A stretch of 17,505 nucleotides of DNA from Stephanodiscus triporus (taxonomy: Eukaryota > Bacillariophyta > Thalassiosirophyceae > Thalassiosirales > Thalassiosiraceae): the NCBI GenBank assembly GCA_036939755.1, contig JALLAZ010000313.1, forward strand, positions 1-17,505, written 5' to 3'. The notes below the pieces were generated by a model. The model was not told where the DNA came from, searched no databases, and saw only the letters and a program-made list of their open reading frames with translations. A program made the translations under genes and the position numbers. Below are positions 9,295 to 17,505 of the stretch, piece after piece; position 1 is the first letter of the stretch; each line of letters opens with the position of its first letter.

Positions 9295-9731
9295 ATAGTT
9301 GTGAGTAAGATCGTCTTAGATGATTTACTCTTCTTTCTGAAGAACTGCATTATCAGTTGCCAATCTAACAATACTTAACGCCAGTACGATACAAAATAGT
9401 GATGCACTTAATGAGACGCACTTTAAAGATGAGTTCGTGGTGTGGCGGCATTCTCAGAACCCAAGAACTGGGTGCACGACAACGAGTCCACCATCAAGGT
9501 GTGGTCCTTATTAAAATTAAGGACAGGATTGTTGGCGTCGGTTGACCAATGTCGTAGCAGTAAAACTGTTACAGTTGTGGGAATAAATGCTATGAAATTC
9601 CACGAGAGTAGAAAATGGTCAACAACTTTTCCAGAATATATTACGTTTTCGCCATCATATTGCTTTTCCTGGTACCATTAGTGCATCACTGCCAGCTGTC
9701 GTTTCCATTTGAAATCATGAGTTCACTTGCT
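9295..9731 (+). other. Convergent intergenic region between GET3 and PGM
   Basis: This 437-bp spacer receives the 3' ends of both flanking genes. It contains a possible coding relic (9433-9681) and a partial copy of the PGM 3' end (9683-9713). No clear AATAAA follows either stop. Confidence 0.6.
9433..9681 (+). pseudogene. Possible coding relic, WD-repeat-like (weak)
   Basis: An open frame without an ATG runs from just after a TGA at 9430 to a TAG at 9681. Its start reads FSEPKNWVHDNESTIKVWSL with GC-rich, coding-like codons; TIKVWSL resembles the end of a WD40 blade. The rest of the frame is AT-rich and unremarkable. It could equally be chance. Confidence 0.2.
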
Positions 9732-12188
<2,457 letters not shown>

Positions 12189-12217
12189 GTTGTTTAGGAT
12201 GCTGTTGTTGTGCTTTC

Positions 12218-12327
12218 TGTGGATAAAGAAGTTAGAGGGGGCTTAGCGGTGCGTCATGCGTCATCGTGTCAGCTCAATTTTGTTTTTAGCGAGAAGAGAG
12301 TGAGTAGGTAGTGTAGTGTGTACGTAC
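12218..12327 (-). other. Candidate 5'UTR intron of PGM
   Basis: On the minus strand a GTACGT donor (12327) and a CTTCTTTATCCACAG acceptor (AG at 12218-12217) bound about 110 bp, the usual intron size here, ending about 28 bases before the PGM ATG. The donor is less typical than others in the window. Confidence 0.3.
12250..12263 (-). promoter_or_regulatory. Tandem TGACGCA (bZIP / CO2-cAMP-element-like) upstream of PGM
   Basis: Two perfect abutting heptamers (TGCGTCA twice on the + strand, TGACGCA twice on the - strand) lie about 62-75 bp upstream of the PGM start codon. TGACGC-type half-sites are among the CO2/cAMP-responsive elements described in the diatom ptca1 carbonic anhydrase promoter and are bZIP-like. 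Binding is inferred; if the 5'UTR intron is real the motif would be intronic. Confidence 0.4.
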
Positions 12328-12459
12328 TTTTTGGCGCCAAGAGAGCGGTCAACTACCAACGAAGCGGGATCGGACTAACCAGACACCACCATGCAACTCC
12401 ACGATGAGGACAACAAAGAAGACAAGGATGATGAAGGATGGCAGGTTAGCGACCCAAAT

Positions 12460-12541
12460 TGTTACGGAACCGTGATCTTGATCAGCAAGACCTCCTTTTC
12501 TGAGTGCTTCAGGTTAGGCACTACAAAAGTAACCTGTAACA
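12460..12541 (-). mobile_element. 82-bp segment with TGTTAC...GTAACA ends (possible LTR/MITE remnant)
   Basis: The segment starts and ends with a perfect 6-bp inverted repeat beginning TG and ending CA, as in LTRs. On the minus strand it is directly preceded by a polypurine stretch (AAGAAGGGGGCA), reminiscent of a retroelement polypurine tract. No target-site duplication and no convincing pol/gag sequence were found, and 82 bp is short for an LTR, so this is tentative. Confidence 0.22.
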
Positions 12542-12897
12542 TGCCCCCTTCTTGAGGAGATGAAGTTACTTCCAGGGCGGTCGGGACTTAACAGAGACCT
12601 GTGACTTTTCTTTGCAAAATGCGAAGAGATTGAGTCAGTAGATAGCCAATGCCACCATCCAAAGTTTGCCTTTGTCTTGCTCTTACTGTCATGAATTTCT
12701 CTTGGTGCACTCGGGGAGGAATCAACTGCAGATTTCAGTGAGTGTCCCACAATTATGTGGGAAAACATCTAAAAGAGATCAAAAATAGTGATCTTAAGCT
12801 TTAAGTATGACATCGGTCTAAAAAGCCGTACAAACGAATCAACTAACAGAACATCAATAACTATAGCATCACCAGAGCATGTAAATTGTGGCAGTAA

Positions 12898-15800
12898 CTA
12901 TCTGCTACCAGGAGGCTGCTGCTGTGGGTCTATTTGTGCGTGTGGAGATTCAACAACGTTTGATTCGGAACTATTTTTCCTGTAATCCACAGCTGTCGGA
13001 CTTGTATGGGCCATAGACGAATCAAAGTGAGAGCTGGAACGTTTATGCCCTCCGTGTAAAGGCGGTCTGCTGCCACTGATACCTTTTCCCTCATTACCGT
13101 TCTGTATCTGCTGCATGCTCGTTGGTGGCAACTTAGCACGCTGTTGTTGCACCTCTTTCTTCTTTTCAATGAACTCCTTTTCAATTTGACTCAATCGTCG
13201 TGCCTGTTCCTCCTCAGCAAGCCGCACCCTCTTCTCAAATTCAATGCGTTCCTTTTCGTGTTTTTCGAGTAACATTTGATGCTGCGCCTCCACCTCCTCC
13301 TTGGATCTATGAAGATTATCCATTCGGGTGTGATATGATTTATTGGCGCGTTGTACCTTCTTTTCGAATTCTTGTTCAAGCTTTCTTATTTCTTCTGCAT
13401 CAGCATCAGCATCAACGTCATTTTCATCGGCAATTCCCTCTGAAGACTCAGCTGTCGGGAGACACTGCTGTTGTTGCAAAACTCCTGGCGGAGTAGGCGT
13501 CTGGACAGCAGCTGGATAGGTAATCCAATCAACAGCGTGCGAAAGGTGCTCCATACTACTTGATCTGTGCACAGTTGGTTCCGCACTCATTGATCTAACA
13601 TGCATTGGCTCCTGAGCCAGCTGAGGAATGGCTGACGGTGATGATGGCATAGATAATGATTCACGCGCGGCAGGCACTTGTTGCTGTGGCTGCACAGTTG
13701 ACATGTGTAAAGTTGACATTTGAGAGGAAAGGGGGGTAAACGGTTGTGACGGCTCTGGTGGAAGAGGAGTAGGAATTTGGCCCACATGATTTTGTGTTCG
13801 CTGTGATTGCAGCGTAGTGCTTACTGGCCCGCTTACTGCTGCCTGGGACAGATCTTTCCCAAGATTCCCAGGCTGCGGCTCAACCACGGCGCCACCTGGA
13901 TGTTGGAAGCTCCCCGTCGATGGAAAACCCGATGCATACATGTGCTGCGGCGCTTGAATCGGCTGAGGCTGCATACTCACTGAGCCCGGAGAATGCAAAG
14001 CCATCATGCTTTGCGAGTGCTGCTGATGCTGCTGATGCAATGCTTGCTGTGCCAGCACATTTTGCTGCTGCTGCTGCTGCAGTTGCGTCCACTGGTTCTG
14101 CTTCATCCGTGCCTCTCGTGCCACGGCACTGATTGCAGTACTAATTTCGAGAATGGCATCATCTGGGACCTCGTCAAGCTCCGTGATCATCTCCCGCGCT
14201 ACCTGGACGGGATCGTCATCCACAAGGTCAAAGGTGAATTCAATCGTCGTTTGGCTTACATCGGGAAGGGTAAGGGCGAGGTTGATGGCATTGTTAGGAT
14301 ACGGTTTGTTGCCCCCATCAATGACTGCAGGGGGGACTGCCCATACTTTGTACGGCAGTGAACTTCCCAGGGTCTCTGCATCCCTGACAATATTCGGAGG
14401 AGTTTTGTTAAATGCGGCAGGAGGCGGCGTGGAAGATAACGATATTACTTCCATTTCCCTTGCAGGGGGCTCATCGTCGGATAAAGCCGTGCCCCTCCCC
14501 ATTAAAACGGTAACCTTTTTCATGTTGGCTTCATTTTCAGGCATTTCACCATATTGATCGTCAATCTGTTCATCTTCCACCGTACCCGCTGATTTGAGTA
14601 AATCCTTACCCTCCAGCGAATTGGGTCCCTTATTCGCCAGTGCAGCGGCATTTTCATTCCGTGGGGGCTTCTCCAGGTGTTCGCAGGGGCTGGTTGAGCT
14701 AGCTGCCTGGCCGGGTATCGATGACGCATGCTTACTATTAACAATTTCGTCATTCCCTCCGATTTTTGGAACCAATTCTTCCGAATAACTATCCTCCGAG
14801 AATGTCATGCTGGTTTGCCCCGCCTCCTCAATTATCATATCCACCACGGCGGGTTCCAGTTCGATCGTCATCTCATCGTCGTTATTCTTCGCCAGAAATT
14901 GATGTTTCAACAAATCGCTCGCTGATGGTCTCGCATTGGCATCCTCCCCTATTCCCAAGCACAGCAGTATGAAGTTGCGTGCGTCGATGGACTTGATACG
15001 ATGTAGACTTGGAGGGGGAATGCCCTGCGTGACCTTCTTGTAAATTTGAGCCGGATTTGCGCACTCATGATACGGGACATCACGCGTGATGATTTCGAGG
15101 AGGAGCATCCCGAAGGCGTAAATGTCCACCTTTTCGTTGTAATTTTCGTCATAGAGTTCAGGTGCCATGAATTCGGGCGTGCCGAGGACGCTCAGCGGCT
15201 GCGACGGCGAAACAAGAAATATGCATTCAGACGTCAGAATATTCTTATCTTATCATATGAACGCGGGACGCGGGATCCAAAAAATGCTTACCTGATTCTT
15301 CTTACTGATCGCCGTGCTCAGGCCGAAGTCCCCGATCCTCAAATCCCCGCTCGTACCGTTGATGAATATATTATCGCACTTCAAATCCCGATGTATGATC
15401 GGCGGATCCTGCGAGTGGAGGTACTCCAGCCCGTTGAGTATCTGTATCGCCCACCTCCGGAAGATCTTCCACCGTATCAGCTGCACCTTCTGCACGAACG
15501 ACTTGAGCGTGCCCGACGAGAGTATCTCCGTGACGAAGATGACGCGCTCCGTCTCTCGATTGACCCACGATCCGTGGAACGATATGATGTTGGGATGGTG
15601 CAGCCGCTCGAGGAGTCGCACCTCGTTAACAATGCGCGTCCTTTCGGCCTTCGGTACACCGAAGAGCTTAACGACGTTCCATGCCACCTCTATCCCCTCG
15701 ATGGTGTCGTACGCGCGGTAAACGTCCTTGTACGCGCCGGAACCGAGCTTCTCCTTGAACCGGATGTACCGCTCGGCGGGGGACTTCTCGACGATCTTCG

Positions 15801-17414
15801 ACGACATGTGCGACGGCACGTCGCTTCCGTCGTCGTCTTCGTCGTCGTCCTCGCCGTCATTGTCGTCGCCTCCGCCGAGGTCGGCGTGAACGACGTCCAG
15901 GCTCGCCGAAGCCCGATGGGGCGTCCGGACCACACGTTCGGACGTGCCGTCCGCGATGCCGACGGGGGCGGATATGGAATGCTTCAGGGAGGGTTTCTCC
16001 ACAGTCGTCGTCGAGGTCTGCAGGTGAGGTTGAGGAGAAGGAGGAGGAGGAGGAGGAGGAGGAGGAGGAGGAGGAGGAGGAGGAGNGTTTTTTTTGTTTC
16101 GTCTTTTCCCCCCCCCCCCCCCCCCCCCCTCCCTGCACGAAATGGAAAAAAATACGACATAAAAAAAGGCCCACGAACCACATCCGTGTGCGGGGGGCAA
16201 TCGTCCTCTTCTCCCACCGGCACACTCACCGCCTTGATCGCCAATCCCTTCTCGACGGCCTGGGACGATGCGTCGGCGAGCCTCCTAACCAAAATGTCCT
16301 CCCCGGGGAGGGACGAGGCGGACGGGACGCCGAATCCCGCCGACGCGTCGCCGGGCCCGCGCGTGGCCGTCATCCCCGACCTCCCGACCTCGACGTACAT
16401 GCGTCCGGACGTGACCGGCGAGAAGTTCACGAGCTCCTGCCAGACGATTTCCACGACGGCGACGTCGTCGACGTCGCCGCGTGCGAGGACGGAGGCGTAT
16501 ACGGGACGCGCGCCAACGCGTATCCCCGCGATGTCGTACGATCGTAGCACGGCGGGGGCCCACTTGGTCNCCCGCGATGTCGTACGATCGTAGCACGGCG
16601 GGGGCCCACTTGGTCGCGAGCCACTCGGCGAGGCGGGTGGGCGAGGGCACGGAGGAGAATTCCGCGCGGAAAAGCGACGGGGACAGTCGTCCGGATCGGG
16701 AGGGAGACGACTCGGACACGACGCGGCGGAATTCGGTGTCCCACTCAGCATCCGTGGGTCCCTCCGTGCCCGGGAACGACGACAGCGAAACCTCCATGGT
16801 CGTGGGGGCGGCCGCGCCGTCTTCCCCCGCGACGACGGCGGGGATCATTCCCAGTCCCAATCTCGACGCCGCCTCGGCCACGGCAAGACGATTCGACCTG
16901 TATTCCATCCCGCCTCCACCTCCTACTCCACCGCCCTCCCCGACGGACGACGATGTCGTGACCACCACGGCTGGATCGATCCTCACCGACCTCATTGAGT
17001 ACATTTCGCGAACGACCGGATCGCGGCGCGGACCTCCCACGAAGTGCGACGATTCCGGCTGATGATTTTTTTTTTTTAATCGCGGCAGCAGTTAAATAGG
17101 TAATAGGCGTCAAGAAGGGGGAATGGGAAGAGGAGGCGATCAGGACAACGGCAAGAGGCGGGATAACAAATAGCAGCACAATCATTCGAATTTCGGAGGG
17201 CGCCTCCTCGAACGCGGGGGGTAAATGGCGCAAACAAAAAATAAACACGCACCGACGACTCCGGCGCGCCGAAGAGCTCGCCGTAACGTATCACCGTCGC
17301 CGCTCCGCCCCTCCCCCCCCCGGTCACGGCCTCCTTCAGGGTGCGGGGCGGCGCAGTCGTCGTCGACATGCCGTCCTCCTCCTTCCCGCCGCCCGCGACG
17401 AGTCCCGCGAACAT
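12898..17414 (-). CDS. WNK-type Ser/Thr protein kinase with PF2-like domain, Q-rich region and coiled coil
   Basis: Exons 17414-17253, 17058-16230, 16017-15292 and 15198-12898, introns all phase 0. Exon 2 is a whole number of codons only if the 46-nt duplication plus N (16523-16568) is removed; then about 1323 aa from Met17414 or 1308 from Met17369. Kinase core: GSGAYKDVY with Lys412 in the Gly-rich loop, VAWN with Asn429 in place of the beta3 lysine (the 'no lysine' hallmark, plant-like VAWN), HRDLKCDN (524-531), DFG (545-547) and LSVLGTPEFMAPE, whose Ser matches the WNK autophosphorylation site; intron 3 cuts the activation loop. An OSR1/PF2-like domain (about 860-922, IEFTFDLVDDDPVQVAREM) follows, then Gln-rich sequence and a coiled coil (about 1165-1260). 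WNKs sense chloride/osmotic state and act through downstream kinases in animals; the role here is unknown. The N-terminal 315 residues are unrecognised and could belong to a separate upstream gene. Confidence 0.85.
16032..16085 (+). repeat. (GGA)n microsatellite ending at an N
   Basis: Near-perfect GGA/GAG trinucleotide repeat truncated by the single N at 16086, so its true length is not known. On the minus strand it is the (CTC)n pyrimidine tract of WNK intron 2. Confidence 0.9.
16108..16129 (+). repeat. C22 homopolymer
   Basis: A run of 22 C (G22 on the WNK strand) inside the WNK intron, 22 bases from the N at 16086. The length is probably unreliable. Confidence 0.9.
16230..17414 (-). other. 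N-terminal, unrecognised part of the WNK gene (or separate upstream gene)
   Basis: Exons 17414-17253 and 17058-16230 (intron 17252-17059, GTGCGT...CATCAG, 194 bp, phase 0). After removing the duplicated 46 nt the protein reads through LAEWLATKWAPAVLRSYDIA, PVYASVLARGDVDDVAVVEI and WQELVNFSPVTSGRMYVEVG, then DILVRRLADASSQAVEKGLA. It has the look of a folded, conserved domain between Gly/Ser-rich linkers, but no family is recognised. PESS occurs on both sides of the first intron. Phase compatibility with the kinase exon supports one gene; the gap-containing intron leaves room for two. Confidence 0.6.
16523..16613 (+). repeat. 45-bp exact duplication flanking a single N (assembly join)
   Basis: Bases 16523-16567 and 16569-16613 are identical (each begins CCCGCGATGTCGTACG), with N at 16568 between them. 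Removing 46 nt restores one open frame through the exon and makes it a multiple of three between two phase-0 introns. This is the signature of two overlapping contigs joined by an N rather than a biological tandem repeat. Confidence 0.92.
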
Positions 17415-17505
17415 CGATCCAAGGCCACCGAGGACCCCCCCCCCCGGTGATGCCCGCCGCCGCCTCCACCTCGTCCTCCTCCTCCCCCTTGCGTTACTCC
17501 CCCGC
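17415..17505 (-). other. Window edge: probable 5' continuation of the WNK gene
   Basis: Upstream of Met17414 the minus strand encodes Gly/Glu-rich sequence (GEEEDEVEAAAGITGGGG) in a frame that is switched by a C13 run at about 17437-17449. As in the helicase first exon, a homopolymer-length error could be hiding a continuous N-terminus, or this may be 5'UTR. Confidence 0.35.

Larger units (their letters stand above)
12189..12897 (-). other. Intergenic: WNK 3' flank and PGM promoter
   Basis: This 709-bp region separates two tandem minus-strand genes. It holds a tandem TGACGCA motif, a candidate 5'UTR intron, and a short TGTTAC..GTAACA-bounded segment. A frame of 84 codons on the minus strand (12768-12514) has no recognisable domain and is not called. 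Confidence 0.6.
16018..16229 (-). other. WNK intron 2 carrying an assembly gap
   Basis: On the minus strand, GTGAGT after AIKA (16229) and a CTCAACCTCACCTGCAG acceptor (AG at 16019-16018) join two exons in phase 0. The intron contains a CTC repeat that serves as polypyrimidine tract, the N at 16086 and a G22 run (C22 on +), so its true length is unknown. Read as coding, it would give a poly-Pro stretch; that reading is rejected. Confidence 0.7.

Noticed and set aside
12514..12768. 84-codon minus-strand frame between WNK and PGM
   Set aside because: No domain or homology recognised and no splice or composition support; possible retroelement relic but not demonstrable.
15253..16200. Kinase exon read from a Met near 16200 with a poly-proline stretch
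   Set aside because: The poly-Pro comes from the CTC pyrimidine tract of an intron with good splice sites and includes an N; splicing 16230 to 16017 keeps phase and avoids it.
15046..16593. Long + strand frame (515 codons) opposite the WNK exons
   Set aside because: Runs through the N and the triplet repeat and is antisense to the kinase motifs HRDLKCDN and DFG.

Overview
The window looks like a piece of a nuclear genome from a photosynthetic stramenopile, most likely a diatom. Genes carry short GT-AG introns of about 65-110 bp, coding is dense, and one protein starts with a signal peptide followed by an ASAFAP-like Ala-Phe cleavage motif, the plastid-import signature of diatoms and relatives. 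There are no operons, ribosome-binding sites, CRISPR arrays or recognisable tRNA/rRNA genes. The assembly is draft quality: two single-N joins (16086 and 16568), one of them flanked by a 45-bp exact duplication, plus several long C/G homopolymers.

Layout: (1) + strand, about 2-5078, an SNF2-family annealing-helicase-like protein (SMARCAL1/ZRANB3 type) with very acidic simple-sequence N-terminal regions, four introns, a PDZ-like C-terminal domain and SUMO-interacting-like motifs. (2) + strand, 5493-6437, an intronless SET-domain protein. (3) + strand, 7567-9294, a GET3/ArsA-type ATPase fused at its C-terminus to a small SH3-like barrel and an STI1 (Hop/Hip/Tic40-type) domain. (4) - strand, 12188-9732, a six-exon phosphoglucomutase with a probable plastid-targeting presequence. 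(5) - strand, 17414-12898, a WNK-type kinase with an OSR1/PF2-like domain, Gln-rich segments, a coiled coil and a long unrecognised N-terminal region whose exons become continuous once the duplication at the N is discounted. GET3 and PGM converge; WNK and PGM are in tandem.

The genes do not form one pathway: they cover fork/chromatin remodelling, lysine methylation, membrane-protein targeting, sugar-phosphate metabolism and stress/ion kinase signalling. The least ordinary item is the GET3-SH3-STI1 fusion, which places a co-chaperone client-binding type of domain on the targeting ATPase itself. Others are the PDZ-like/SIM tail on the helicase, a tandem TGACGCA (CO2/cAMP-element-like) just upstream of the PGM start, and an intron-phase pattern in which all nine introns of two genes are phase 2, eight of them creating an immediate in-frame stop if retained.

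GC and simple-sequence content are concentrated at the 5' portions of genes (GAC/GTC triplets giving poly-Asp, poly-Ser, poly-Val depending on frame). This generates many long spurious reading frames, which were left out.
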